DNA of 64,000 bases from Aquimarina pacifica (GTDB lineage Bacteria > Bacteroidota > Bacteroidia > Flavobacteriales > Flavobacteriaceae), in assembly GCF_000520955.1 (NCBI RefSeq), contig NZ_JACC01000036.1, forward strand, positions 1 to 64,000, given 5' to 3'. Each line of letters starts with the position of its first letter. Position 1 is the first letter of the stretch. Of this stretch, positions 1 to 8,667 are shown one piece after another. Below the pieces are notes generated by a model, which was not told the DNA's origin, searched no databases, and saw only the letters and a list, made by a program, of their open reading frames with translations. The position numbers and the translations under genes were made by a program.

Positions 1-183
1 AAACACAACAATTGGCCTTGATCCGTAAATAGTTTTAGACTTTTAATTGGTATGAGTTCTTTTTTTAAGTTTCTTAGTAAGTGTTGTGGGTAAAGATAAA
101 TTTAGTGACAGGGTATCTTGAGATTATTGAAAAGGTAATAGAATAAAAATCCTGGAAATTACACTAGCGGTACTAGTTAAAAA

Positions 184-217
184 AATAAAACCTCGTAAAT
201 ATAATTTACGAGGTTTT
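184..217 (-). terminator. Rho-independent terminator of tRNA-Ser
   Basis: An inverted repeat (CCTCGTAAAT at 191 and its complement ending at 213) lies just beyond the 3' end of the tRNA-Ser gene. Read on the minus strand it is followed by a T-rich tail. Position and structure fit an intrinsic terminator for the tRNA. Confidence 0.75.
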
Positions 218-218
218 G

Positions 219-303
219 CGGAGAAAGAGGGATTCGAACCCCCGGAGGTGTGACCCTCAACAGTTTTCAAGACTGCCGCATTCGACCACTCTGCCATTTC
301 TCC
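219..303 (-). tRNA. tRNA-Ser (anticodon UGA)
   Basis: Read on the minus strand, the acceptor stem GGAGAAA pairs with TTTCTCC, with G as the discriminator base. The anticodon loop is CTTGAAA inside a GCAGT/ACTGT stem, giving anticodon TGA, which reads UCN serine codons. A long variable arm typical of class II tRNAs and a T-arm with GGTTCGAATCC are present. CCA is not encoded. Length is 85 nt. Confidence 0.95.
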
Positions 304-474
304 AGTGTTTAGTCTAATCAGGTATTCCCTGAACGCGGGTGCAAATATAGTAACCTTTTTTAATTCTAGGAAGAAATTTTTAAATATTTTGAAATTATTC
401 TTTTAAGAAAATATTCACTTCCTCATATATACCTAAATGAGTATCTTGTAACTCATTTTAATAGATAGATTTTT

Positions 475-1527
475 ATGAAAAATATTTTAATACTTGTTAG
501 CTTATTTACAGCTTGTTGTTGCGGAACTTCTCAGAATTCTTCTGAAACAATTCCTAGGATAGATTCAACATCTCAGAGCAATTTAGAAACGACAGCAAGT
601 ACCTATGCAGAAAGTATTACTGTTGATGAATTAAAAAAATATCTATATACGTTTGCTGGTGATGACTTCGAAGGGCGAGATACAGGAGAGCCCGGTCAGA
701 AAAAAGCTGCTGAGTATTTAAAAGAACAATATAAGAGAATGGGAATACCTTCTCCTTTGGGAGAGGATGATTATTTTCAGGAAATACCAGCTAGCTATTT
801 TAGAGGCGGAATAAAGTCATCAGAAAATGTATTGGCTTTTATAAAAGGTTCTGATAAAGCAGATGAAATAGTTGTTATTTCGGCACATTATGATCACGTA
901 GGTGTAGATTATGATGGTAATATATATAACGGAGCCGATGATGATGGTTCGGGTACTGTAAGTATACTAGAAATAGCCGAAGGGTTTATGCAAGCAAAAA
1001 AAGATGGTCATGGTCCTAGACGTTCTATTTTGTTTCTGCATGTGACCGGAGAAGAAAAGGGATTATATGGTTCTAAGTTTTATACAGAGAATCCTGTTTT
1101 TCCGCTAGAAAATACAGTAACAGATCTTAATATTGATATGATAGGACGTATTGACGATGCGCATGATGAAGAAGGTAAGCGTGATTATATATACCTAATC
1201 GGTAGTGATAGACTCAGTTCTGAATTACATGATATCAGTGAAAAAATGAATAAAACATATACACAATTAGATTTAGATTATACTTTTAATGCAAAGAATG
1301 ATCCCAATAGGTTTTATTTTAGGAGTGATCATTATAATTTTGCTAAGCATAATATCCCAATTATCTTTTATTTTAATGGTGTGCATGAAGATTATCATAA
1401 ACATACCGATACTGCTGATAAAATTGAGTATGAACTTATGACCAAAAGAGCAAAATTGGTATTTTACACAGCCTGGGACATAGCAAATAGAGAGCAAAGA
1501 CTTATTGTAGATAAGGCTAAAAAATAG
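475..1527 (+). CDS. M28-family zinc peptidase, lipoprotein
   Basis: This 350-residue protein starts with a hydrophobic signal and a lipobox-like FTAC with Cys14, so it is probably a lipid-anchored envelope protein. The M28 fold is shown by its metal and catalytic residues in order: SAHYDH (H138), NGADDDGSG (Asp155), TGEE (Glu193/194), NIDMIGR (Asp221) and a late YHKHTDT (H318). These bind two zinc ions in M28 aminopeptidases and carboxypeptidases. It is monocistronic, followed by a spacer and tRNA-His. Known role of the family: release of N-terminal residues from peptides; the exact substrate here cannot be told. The ATG start places the signal peptide at residue 1. Confidence 0.9.
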   Translation: MKNILILVSLFTACCCGTSQNSSETIPRIDSTSQSNLETTASTYAESITVDELKKYLYTFAGDDFEGRDTGEPGQKKAAEYLKEQYKRMGIPSPLGEDDYFQEIPASYFRGGIKSSENVLAFIKGSDKADEIVVISAHYDHVGVDYDGNIYNGADDDGSGTVSILEIAEGFMQAKKDGHGPRRSILFLHVTGEEKGLYGSKFYTENPVFPLENTVTDLNIDMIGRIDDAHDEEGKRDYIYLIGSDRLSSELHDISEKMNKTYTQLDLDYTFNAKNDPNRFYFRSDHYNFAKHNIPIIFYFNGVHEDYHKHTDTADKIEYELMTKRAKLVFYTAWDIANREQRLIVDKAKK

Positions 1528-1801
1528 CTCGATTTTTACATGTTTGATTTTACTTCGGATTCACTCTGTATTTGCTTCGAATTTTTACTGTTGTAGCATG
1601 TTAAGTTTTGGTATTGCCTAAAAATAAAGACTTGTATTTATTATGGTGATGCAAAACTTTGCTATTATTTAGAAAACCTTACAGATATATCCTCTAGATC
1701 GCAGTAAGTATTAAAATAATTACTTTATTTAGTGTATTACGATATGCTTTATAGCTAAATGGCGTGGCAAAATTAGAGAGAAGAGGAGTATGGTAATAAA
1801 C

Positions 1802-1830
1802 AAAAAAAAGCCCTAAAAAGGGCTTTTTAT
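1802..1830. terminator. Bidirectional terminator, 3' of tRNA-His
   Basis: The hairpin AAAAGCCC-taaaa-GGGCTTTT has an A-run on one side and a T-run on the other, so it can stop transcription on either strand. It lies directly 3' of the minus-strand tRNA-His gene. Confidence 0.75.
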
Positions 1831-1834
1831 AATG

Positions 1835-1909
1835 GGTGGAAGACGGGATTCGAACCCGCGACCCTTGGTACCACAAACCAATGCTCTAACCAGCTGAGCT
1901 ACAACCACC
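1835..1909 (-). tRNA. tRNA-His (anticodon GUG)
   Basis: The minus strand shows D-arm GTAGCTCAGCTGG, anticodon stem TTGGT/ACCAA with loop TTGTGGT (anticodon GTG), and T-arm GCGGGTTCGAATCCCGT. The extra 5' G (G-1) opposite C73, characteristic of tRNA-His, is encoded at 1909, and C72 and C73 lead into CA. In the acceptor stem, positions 5:68 and 6:67 read as T opposite T, which is unusual (see findings). Confidence 0.93.
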
Positions 1910-1967
1910 ATTTTAAGTCGGGTGCAAAAATAAAGCATTTCTACATTTCTGCAAACTTTTTATCAAA

Positions 1968-2684
1968 TTAAATTAAATTAAAAATTGAATCTACTGCAAC
2001 ATAGCGTTCTACAGTAAACCCTTCTGCATAACGAACCCCAATGAGTCTTCCTAGGTCTGCTGCACGGTATTCGATACTATCTAGAAAATTTTTACTAGAG
2101 ATAGGAGTGGTGGGTTCTTTACTATCGGCATCATAAAACTGTGATCCGTATGCCATTACACTTTTTATTTTGGTGTCCATATGATCACTAATATCAACCA
2201 CAAAATCAGGTTCTATGGGCATCCATTGTATATAGTGATACACAAGTTTGGGTCTCCAAGGAGCTTGTTGCATAGCATTGTCTTTTGTTTCAATTTTTTT
2301 TAATCCAGATAAGAAACAAGCATCACTAACTAATTTACTGCCTTTGCCATGGTCTATATGACGGTCAGTAATCGCATTACAGAGTACAATTTCGGGTTTA
2401 TAGGTTCTTATTTTTTTAATTATTTCTAATTGATGTTCTTGATCATTTTTGAAAAAAGCATCTTTAAAATCAAGGTTTTCTCTTATAGATACGCCTAAAA
2501 TATCAGAAGCTTTTTTAGATTCTTGGCTTCTAATTTCTGGGGTTCCACGGGTTCCTAGTTCCCCTCGGGTAAGATCGAGAATTCCTACTTTTTTACCATT
2601 TTTTATTTCTTTAGCAATTGTTCCCGCGCACCCCAATTCTACATCATCAGGGTGTGCGCCAATTGCAAGAATATCTAATTTCAT
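1968..2684 (-). CDS. bshB1: BshB1, bacillithiol biosynthesis deacetylase
   Basis: A 238-residue protein of the PIG-L/LmbE deacetylase family. It has the zinc motif AHPDDVE (His11, Asp14) near the N terminus, the BshB1-typical LTRGELGTRG at about residues 38-47, and HIDHGK near residue 113, which supplies another metal ligand. BshB1 removes acetyl from GlcNAc-malate in the second step of bacillithiol synthesis, in the cytoplasm. Many Flavobacteriia use bacillithiol in place of glutathione. The gene starts 4 bp after the stop of the PLP-enzyme gene, so the two are co-transcribed. That links thiol-cofactor synthesis to sulfur amino acid metabolism, since cysteine is the last bacillithiol precursor. 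Confidence 0.93.
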   Translation of the reverse strand: MKLDILAIGAHPDDVELGCAGTIAKEIKNGKKVGILDLTRGELGTRGTPEIRSQESKKASDILGVSIRENLDFKDAFFKNDQEHQLEIIKKIRTYKPEIVLCNAITDRHIDHGKGSKLVSDACFLSGLKKIETKDNAMQQAPWRPKLVYHYIQWMPIEPDFVVDISDHMDTKIKSVMAYGSQFYDADSKEPTTPISSKNFLDSIEYRAADLGRLIGVRYAEGFTVERYVAVDSIFNLI

Positions 2685-2688
2685 ATTT

Positions 2689-3861
2689 TTAATGTTCTAA
2701 TTCGGGAATTTTTATTTTTTCTAGAGCTTGTTCTATATCATTCATTAGATCTTCTTTTTCTTCGATACCTACACTAAACCTTAATAAACCTGGTTTGATA
2801 CCTTGCAGATCCCTTTCTTCTTCTGATAATAACGCATGAGAAGTAAGAGTAGGGGATAGTATTGTACTTTCTACACCAGCGAGGCTCATCGAACTTTTAA
2901 TAAGTTTTAATTCTTTCTGAAACATATTAGCATCTAATCCCTCTTTTAACTCAAAAGAAAGCATACCACCATACCCTTTCATTTGTTTTTTGGCAATTTC
3001 ATGATCTGGATGTGATTTTAGCCCGGGATAATAGACCATTGCTATGTCTTTATGTGTATTTAACCATTTGGCAAGCTTTAGAGCGTTTTTGTTTTGTTGT
3101 TTTACACGAATTCCTAGAGTTTTTATACTTCTTTCGAGCATCCAAACTGTAAAATCACTTAAGCTCCCTCCAAAGTTTTTGGCTACCTGAAAAATTTGGT
3201 TACTATTTTTTTCTGATGCGATTACCGCTCCGGCAAGAATATCGCTGTGTCCTCCTAGATATTTTGTAGCCGAATGTATAACAATATCAATCCCTAATTC
3301 TATAGGGTTTTGATTTACAGGAGAAGCAAAAGTATTATCTATCATGGTAATAATATTATTTTGCTTAGCGAGTGTTGCAATTTGCTCGATATCGGTGATG
3401 GTCATTAATGGATTTGAAGGAGTCTCTATATAGATAACTTTTGTTGTAGGTTTAATTTTATCTTCAAAACCTTTACTGGTTTGTTCATCTACATAAGAAA
3501 AGTCGATTCCATGTTTATCGAACTCTTCGTTAACAAGGTTGGCAGTACCTCCGTATAGTGTACGCTGCAATACGATATGATCTCCTTTTTGTAAAAAAGC
3601 AAATAAGGAAGTGCTAATCGCTGCCATTCCGCTTCCGAAAATTAATGCAGATCCCCCTTTTTCTAGTGCGGCTATTTTTTTGCATAAAGCTTCCTGATTT
3701 GGGGTGTTAAAATATCGTGGGTATCGTTTTTTGTCTACACCTTCAAAAGCGTAGGAGGTTGACATGTACAAAGGGGATACAGCCCCTTTAAACTGCTCAT
3801 CCTTTACTTCGCCTAGATGAGTACAAATGGTATTAAAACCTATTTTTTTTTTTGAATCCAT
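2689..3861 (-). CDS. Cys/Met metabolism PLP enzyme (trans-sulfuration family)
   Basis: A 390-residue fold-type I PLP enzyme of the MetB/MetC/MGL family. The Schiff-base lysine is K200 in IHSATKYLGGHSD. Also seen are the phosphate-binding GSGMAAIS (77-84), YGGT (103-106) and ETPSNP (146-151). Family members act as cystathionine gamma-synthase, cystathionine beta- or gamma-lyase, O-acylhomoserine sulfhydrylase or methionine gamma-lyase; sequence alone does not decide which. Length is typical. It is the first gene of a two-gene operon with bshB1, suggesting cysteine supply for bacillithiol (inference). Confidence 0.9.
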   Translation of the reverse strand: MDSKKKIGFNTICTHLGEVKDEQFKGAVSPLYMSTSYAFEGVDKKRYPRYFNTPNQEALCKKIAALEKGGSALIFGSGMAAISTSLFAFLQKGDHIVLQRTLYGGTANLVNEEFDKHGIDFSYVDEQTSKGFEDKIKPTTKVIYIETPSNPLMTITDIEQIATLAKQNNIITMIDNTFASPVNQNPIELGIDIVIHSATKYLGGHSDILAGAVIASEKNSNQIFQVAKNFGGSLSDFTVWMLERSIKTLGIRVKQQNKNALKLAKWLNTHKDIAMVYYPGLKSHPDHEIAKKQMKGYGGMLSFELKEGLDANMFQKELKLIKSSMSLAGVESTILSPTLTSHALLSEEERDLQGIKPGLLRFSVGIEEKEDLMNDIEQALEKIKIPELEH

Positions 3862-4220
3862 AAGTTATACAATAATTCTTGAGTTATTACAAATAGACCA
3901 TGAGATTACTACAGTAATTTTCTTTTTTTACGATACCTTATTTAATTATAATTTTTTAAAGAACTAAGATTGAGCTGTCAATTATAATATAGATTAAGAA
4001 TCCCGAAAAAAAGGTTTAAACTACCTCAGTGTAGAGTTATAGTCAATTTGGTGTTAGATGGATCTAAAATAATGTATTCAGAAGAAATTGAATAGGTTTT
4101 AACATATAAAATCTAGAATCAGCTTACAATTTTGGTTTTGCTATCATTGGTCGATAGAAAGAATCAGATAAAGAATAAAATGTAGTCGTTTTATGCAGAG
4201 CTAGTAATCTCTTTAATAAG
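3862..4220. other. Intergenic spacer without recognisable gene
   Basis: About 360 bases between the PLP enzyme start and the histidine kinase stop. AT-rich, with no convincing reading frame. It must contain the promoter of the PLP-enzyme/bshB1 operon near 3870-3900, but no clean -7 element was identified. Confidence 0.5.
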
Positions 4221-6455
4221 TTAGATCATTTTGACCTTCGAAATATTACGCATAATAGATTGGAAAAATTGCTGAGTATCATATGGTTTAATGATGACAT
4301 CATTCATGCCTACCGATAAGGCTTGATTTCTTACTTCTCCTTCTTCTACCGCCGTTAATGCAATAATAGGGATATTAGAGTTGAACGTACGAATAACCTT
4401 AGTAGCTTCGAGACCATTCATTTCTGGCATATTAATATCCATTAATATAAGGTCAAATTTTTCGCTTTTTACCATTTCTATGGCATCCATACCGTTACTG
4501 GCGATGTTGCAAGTGTACCCTTTCTTTTTTAATATATTTTGAGTAACGATTTGATTAATTTTATTGTCATCAACAATAAGAACATTGAAATTACTAGTTC
4601 CTATACTGAGACTTTCTCCTGTTTGGAAAGATTGTTCTTTTTGTTTAACCGCTTTTTCATAGGTCAAATCAAAATGAAACTTAGATCCTTTTCCTTCTTC
4701 ACTTGATATTTGTATTTCACTGTCATGAAGATGAATCAGTTTTTTTACAATCGCTAACCCAAGACCTGTTCCTTCATACTCTTGATTGTCGTTTTTTACT
4801 TGAGCAAAATTATCAAAAATCGTATCCTGCTTACTTTTAGGAATTCCAATTCCGTCATCTTTAATAACAAAACGTAGTACATAACTATCTTCGTTGTGCT
4901 CAACGCAATATACGTTTACCCAAATATTTCCGTTTTTTGTAAATTTTAGAGCATTACCAATAAGATTTATTAATATTTGAGAAAGTCTAACAGAGTCACC
5001 TAACAGCGTTGTGTCTATGTTTTGATCTATATTAATATGTACAGAGTTGTTATTGCTTTTTTGTTTGGTACGCAAGGAGTTTACAATTCCTTCGATAAGT
5101 GTTCTTATATCAAAAGAAACTTTTTCTAATTTTACTTCATTAGTTTCTATCTTACTCAACTGTAAGACGTCATTAATTAGGGCTAAAAGATAATCTCCAG
5201 AAAATTTTAGGGATTCTAAGTATTCAGTTTTTTTCTTTTGGTCTGGGTTTTCCATCAGTAGCGATGTAAGTCCGATTACACCATACAGAGGAGTTCTAAG
5301 CTCATGGCTTACAGTAGAAATAAATTGAGATTTTAAGGTAGAGACTTGCTCTGCCGTTTCCTTGGCACTTATTAGTTCCTTATTTTTATCTATTAGGTCA
5401 TTATTAAGTCGCTTCTTTTGAATGTTGTTTCTGTAAGAACTTATTAAAAACGCCAAAGATATAAGAATCAGTATGATACCCAGAATAATACTTATTCTCC
5501 ATTTTAGAACTTCTGATTCGCTTTCTTTTTTTTCTGATTCTGCTTTCTTAATTTTCTCACCAATTACATCAACTTCATATTTTATATTAGCACGTTGTAA
5601 TTCGGTTAATTTTTTAAAATCTTTAGATTTCAGAACATTCTCATGTTGCTTCTTCTGATAGTTATAAGCGTTTTTATAATCTTTTTGTTTTCGGTAGAGC
5701 TCTGATTTGGTTTCGAAGGCAGAAGCAAGTTCTTCATAATAGGTAGATATCTGCTCATCATTGTTTTCTTTATTTTTGGTTTCATGTTGAGCATAAGAAA
5801 TAGCTTTGTCTATATACTCTTCTGATTTGTCATATCTTCTAACACTTAAAAAATATCTACCTAGTAGCCCATTAAGTTTGGTTTTGACAATACTCGAGGA
5901 TTTTTCATTAATAAGTCGTCTTGCCGGTCTTAAATATTCATATGAGCTATCAAAATCATTTCTTTTTATATAATATTCTCCCAGATTTAATAGGGGGCGT
6001 ATCATTCTTGAGGTATCATTAAGTTTTAATGCAAACTCATATGATTTTATATAATGCTCAACTCCTTTAATTCTAGTGATATTATGTTTTGTGTAAATTC
6101 GGGCAAGATTATTATAAAGATCGGTTTCTAATATTTGGCTTTTAGAACTTCGGGCATGAGTTAATGCTCTTTTATAATTACTTTCGGCCTTGTCATAGTC
6201 GTCATTTATTTCATAATTTTTGGCAATTATACTATAGATATAACCACGACTTTTATCATCATTATTATACTGTGCATTCTGCAATGCAATTCTCGCAATC
6301 TCTAAAGATTGTTCGTACTTATATTCTTCTTGCAGTTTTTCAGCTTTCTCAATATAACTCTGGATACTATCCGAAGTTAAGGAAGACTGAGAATTTACAG
6401 TTTGAACTATACTTATTAAAAGTAAGATAATAATATGTTGAATATACTTTTTCAG
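4221..6455 (-). CDS. TPR hybrid sensor histidine kinase; start codon unclear
   Basis: A membrane-anchored two-component hybrid kinase. Counting from the TTG at 6284, there are TPR-like helical repeats (about 10-230), a coiled coil, a transmembrane segment (263-284), HisKA with VSHELRTP (His327), HATPase with N-box NLIGNALKF (Asn444), DDGIGIP and GTGLGL, and a C-terminal receiver with DD572-573, phospho-Asp616 in LMDINMP and a KPYD switch lysine. The frame stays open upstream of 6284 and encodes a signal peptide (KKYIQHIIILLLIS...NSQ) plus more TPR, so the true N terminus is further upstream. No ATG, GTG or TTG lies in frame there: only CTG at 6455. An ATG 11 bases further upstream, in another frame, suggests a one-base deletion. 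Periplasmic TPR sensing with cytoplasmic phosphorelay is the likely layout. Confidence 0.85.
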   Translation of the reverse strand: MKKYIQHIIILLLISIVQTVNSQSSLTSDSIQSYIEKAEKLQEEYKYEQSLEIARIALQNAQYNNDDKSRGYIYSIIAKNYEINDDYDKAESNYKRALTHARSSKSQILETDLYNNLARIYTKHNITRIKGVEHYIKSYEFALKLNDTSRMIRPLLNLGEYYIKRNDFDSSYEYLRPARRLINEKSSSIVKTKLNGLLGRYFLSVRRYDKSEEYIDKAISYAQHETKNKENNDEQISTYYEELASAFETKSELYRKQKDYKNAYNYQKKQHENVLKSKDFKKLTELQRANIKYEVDVIGEKIKKAESEKKESESEVLKWRISIILGIILILISLAFLISSYRNNIQKKRLNNDLIDKNKELISAKETAEQVSTLKSQFISTVSHELRTPLYGVIGLTSLLMENPDQKKKTEYLESLKFSGDYLLALINDVLQLSKIETNEVKLEKVSFDIRTLIEGIVNSLRTKQKSNNNSVHINIDQNIDTTLLGDSVRLSQILINLIGNALKFTKNGNIWVNVYCVEHNEDSYVLRFVIKDDGIGIPKSKQDTIFDNFAQVKNDNQEYEGTGLGLAIVKKLIHLHDSEIQISSEEGKGSKFHFDLTYEKAVKQKEQSFQTGESLSIGTSNFNVLIVDDNKINQIVTQNILKKKGYTCNIASNGMDAIEMVKSEKFDLILMDINMPEMNGLEATKVIRTFNSNIPIIALTAVEEGEVRNQALSVGMNDVIIKPYDTQQFFQSIMRNISKVKMI

Positions 6456-6494
6456 CGAGTCATTGATTCATTGGTTAATACGAACACGAAAATA

Positions 6495-6502
6495 CAAAAA
6501 TA
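6495..6502 (-). promoter_or_regulatory. Candidate -7 element of the histidine kinase gene
   Basis: The minus strand reads TATTTTTG, a full match to the Bacteroidota -7 consensus TAnnTTTG. It would start an mRNA near 6488, about 35 bases before the kinase's signal-peptide frame. Confidence 0.5.
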
Positions 6503-6680
6503 GATTTAAGATGATGCAATTCACCGTAAAAAAAGTGCTATTTAACCGTAATAATTGTAAGTTTTTCTATTTTTTTGTAGGAAAAAAGAAAAATATATAA
6601 GAAAATACATGTGATTAGAAAAAACTATTTGATTATAAGTAATTAAAATTAACGAGTATTTTTTGTTTAAGAAGTAGGTG

Positions 6681-6688
6681 TATATTTG
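6681..6688 (+). promoter_or_regulatory. Candidate -7 element for peroxiredoxin gene
   Basis: TATATTTG matches TAnnTTTG exactly. A TTTG at 6662-6665 lies 15 bp upstream, slightly closer than the usual -33 spacing. It lies 44 bp before the ATG of the peroxiredoxin gene. Confidence 0.55.
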
Positions 6689-6731
6689 CAGCGTAAAAAA
6701 CAATTTAATACTAAATTTATAAAATAGAAAT

Positions 6732-7370
6732 ATGGCAATTGTAGGTAAAAAATTTCCAAATCTTGACGTTGATGCGATGAACGATATGGGAGATACTTTT
6801 AAGCTGAATGTTTTAGAAGAAGCAAAAAACAAAAACAAGAAAGTATTACTTTTTTGGTATCCAAAGGATTTTACTTTTGTTTGTCCAACAGAATTACATG
6901 CTTTTCAAGAAGCTTTAGGTGAATTCGAAAAAAGAAATACAATTGTTATTGGTGCTTCTTGTGATACTCCCGAAGTTCATTTTGCATGGTTAAATACGTC
7001 AAAAGATAACGGTGGTATCGAGGGTGTTACATATCCAATTCTTGCTGACTCTAATCGTAACCTATCTAATACTTTAGGAATTCTTGATATTTCTGATGAA
7101 AAGTATAACGAAGAAACTGGAGTCGTTACTGTAGAAGGAGACAATGTAACGTACAGGGCTACATATTTAATTGACGAAGAAGGTACTGTTTTTCATGAAG
7201 GAATAAACCATATGCCAGTTGGTCGTAACGTATCAGAATTTTTACGTTTGATAGATGCATATGCTCATGTACAAAAAAATGGTGAAGTATGCCCAGCGAA
7301 TTGGGAAGAAGGAAAAGATGCAATGAATGCAAATCGAGACGGAGTAGCGTCTTATTTGGCATCTCATTAA
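6732..7370 (+). CDS. 2-Cys peroxiredoxin (AhpC/Prx1 type)
   Basis: A 212-residue typical 2-Cys peroxiredoxin of the cytoplasm. The peroxidatic cysteine is C51 in FTFVCPTE and the resolving cysteine is C187 in EVCPANW; the WYPKDFT lead-in and an HMPVGR motif are also typical. It reduces H2O2 and organic peroxides using thioredoxin-like donors. A thioredoxin-like gene follows 80 bp downstream and a second peroxidase (tpx) lies within 0.8 kb, so this is a peroxide-defence cluster. A strong terminator follows, so it can be expressed at high level as a single-gene transcript. Confidence 0.95.
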   Translation: MAIVGKKFPNLDVDAMNDMGDTFKLNVLEEAKNKNKKVLLFWYPKDFTFVCPTELHAFQEALGEFEKRNTIVIGASCDTPEVHFAWLNTSKDNGGIEGVTYPILADSNRNLSNTLGILDISDEKYNEETGVVTVEGDNVTYRATYLIDEEGTVFHEGINHMPVGRNVSEFLRLIDAYAHVQKNGEVCPANWEEGKDAMNANRDGVASYLASH

Positions 7371-7388
7371 GATATTAGTAGTATTTCA

Positions 7389-7428
7389 GAATTTCTCTTA
7401 TCCTATGGGATGAGAGAAATTCTTTTTT
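7389..7428 (+). terminator. Strong intrinsic terminator after peroxiredoxin
   Basis: A 12-bp stem (GAATTTCTCTTA paired with TGAGAGAAATTC) with a short loop is followed by six or more T. It separates the peroxiredoxin gene from the thioredoxin gene. Confidence 0.85.
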
Positions 7429-7449
7429 CTAATTTAAGTAGTATATAAT

Positions 7450-7764
7450 ATGATTCAAGAATTAACAGAGGATAATCTTTCTCAATTAGTACAGGATAAT
7501 ACCACTGTTGTTGTGCAATACTCAGCATCATGGTGCGGAAACTGTAGGATTATGAAACCAAAGTTTAAAAAGTTGGCTTCAGAAAATGATGATACTGCCT
7601 TTTTTATTGTAGATGCAGAAAAATATCCAGAATCTAGAAAAATGGCAACAGTAGATAATCTTCCTACATTCGCAACTTTTAAGAGTGGCAGTTTCGTTAA
7701 TCAAGTTCAGACAAATAAGTTTGATGTTCTTAAAGAATTAGTAGATGAAATTACCAATAATTAA
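7450..7764 (+). CDS. Thioredoxin-family protein (CGNC active site)
   Basis: A 104-residue single-domain thioredoxin fold with no signal peptide, hence cytoplasmic. The redox motif is SASWCGNCRIMKP, with CGNC in place of the canonical CGPC. A cis-proline lies in DNLPTFATF. CxxC variation changes redox potential, so it may act as a dedicated electron donor to the neighbouring peroxiredoxins (inference from context). The last 20 bases overlap the start of the next gene, which implies translational coupling. Confidence 0.9.
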   Translation: MIQELTEDNLSQLVQDNTTVVVQYSASWCGNCRIMKPKFKKLASENDDTAFFIVDAEKYPESRKMATVDNLPTFATFKSGSFVNQVQTNKFDVLKELVDEITNN

Positions 7765-8002
7765 ACACCTTACCGCTTTTATCGAAGAAAATGATGAGGA
7801 TTTTGTTGTCGAAACAATTGAAACATTAGAGGCATTGACAGAAGTGCCATCTCTCAAGGATGAAGAGTTAGATGTAATAGGAGAATTGATATCTAATATG
7901 TACGGTGCAATAGAAGTTAATAAGTCAATAAAAGAAGGTGTTCCCAAAAAAGATGCACTTAATAACTTTATGAAAAGAGTTCTAGGGTCTATAGATGGTT
8001 AA
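7745..8002 (+). CDS. Small acidic helical protein (believed DUF6952-like)
   Basis: An 85-residue, acidic, mostly alpha-helical protein without signal or membrane segments. The sequence opens MKLPIIKHLTAFIE and ends in a basic helix NNFMKRVLGSIDG. It overlaps the thioredoxin gene by 20 bp in another frame. From memory, small proteins of this kind accompany this thioredoxin in other Flavobacteriia and carry a DUF6952 label; that assignment is unverified. The function is unknown. Tight coupling suggests it is a partner or regulator of the thioredoxin. Confidence 0.75.
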   Translation: MKLPIIKHLTAFIEENDEDFVVETIETLEALTEVPSLKDEELDVIGELISNMYGAIEVNKSIKEGVPKKDALNNFMKRVLGSIDG

Positions 8003-8046
8003 TTACCAGTTACTATTGTAATTTGGTTTTATAAAAATATACGTAC

Positions 8047-8080
8047 AGAGTATTTGATTTTTTCAGGTACTCTTTTTTTT
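8047..8080 (+). terminator. Probable intrinsic terminator
   Basis: The short stem AGAGTA/TACTCT with a 15-nt loop is followed by nine T. It ends the thioredoxin/small-protein transcript before tpx. Confidence 0.6.
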
Positions 8081-8150
8081 TTCATAAAACTTTATGAGTA
8101 TTACCATTTAATCTTACTAATTTTATAGCACAAATTAATAACCAATTATT

Positions 8151-8651
8151 ATGGCTTCAATAACATTAAAAGGAAACACAATACATACAAGTGCAACATT
8201 ACCTGCAGTCGGTCAAAAAGCTCCAGATTTTGAACTTGTGAATACAGATTTATCAACTTCTAAATTATCGGACTATTCGGGATCAAAAGTTGTTCTGAAT
8301 ATTTTTCCATCAATAGATACAGGGATTTGTGCTGCCTCAGTAAGAGAATTTAATAAAGAAGCCAGTAACTTATCAAATACCAAGGTATTGTGTATTTCTC
8401 GCGATTTGCCATTTGCACAAGCTCGTTTCTGCGGTGCAGAAGGTTTAGAGAATGTTATTAGTCATTCTGATTTTAAAACAGGTGCATTTGGTAAGGATTA
8501 TGGGTTAGAAATTACGGACGGTCCTATGCAAGGTTTGCATTCTCGTGCAGTTGTCGTGCTCGATGAGAATGGTGTGGTTTTGTACACAGAGCAAGTGCCT
8601 GAGATTGTTCAGGAACCAAATTATTCTGCAGCACTTTCTGCATTATCATAA
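8151..8651 (+). CDS. tpx: Tpx, thiol peroxidase
   Basis: A 166-residue atypical 2-Cys peroxiredoxin. The peroxidatic cysteine is in FPSIDTGICAASVREFN (C62 region) and the resolving cysteine in ARFCGAEG about 34 residues later. The N-terminal TLKGNTIHTSATLPAVG is typical of Tpx. It reduces lipid and alkyl peroxides with thioredoxin as electron donor. dgkA starts 17 bp downstream, so these two probably share a transcript. Confidence 0.95.
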   Translation: MASITLKGNTIHTSATLPAVGQKAPDFELVNTDLSTSKLSDYSGSKVVLNIFPSIDTGICAASVREFNKEASNLSNTKVLCISRDLPFAQARFCGAEGLENVISHSDFKTGAFGKDYGLEITDGPMQGLHSRAVVVLDENGVVLYTEQVPEIVQEPNYSAALSALS

Positions 8652-8667
8652 GTTTATATATATCCGG

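Noticed and set aside
1694..1876. Minus-strand open frame across tRNA-His
   Set aside because: It runs through the tRNA and its terminator, so it is not coding.
6542..6838. Minus-strand open frame over the peroxiredoxin promoter
   Set aside because: It is antisense to the promoter and gene start, with low-complexity Phe/Tyr-rich content.
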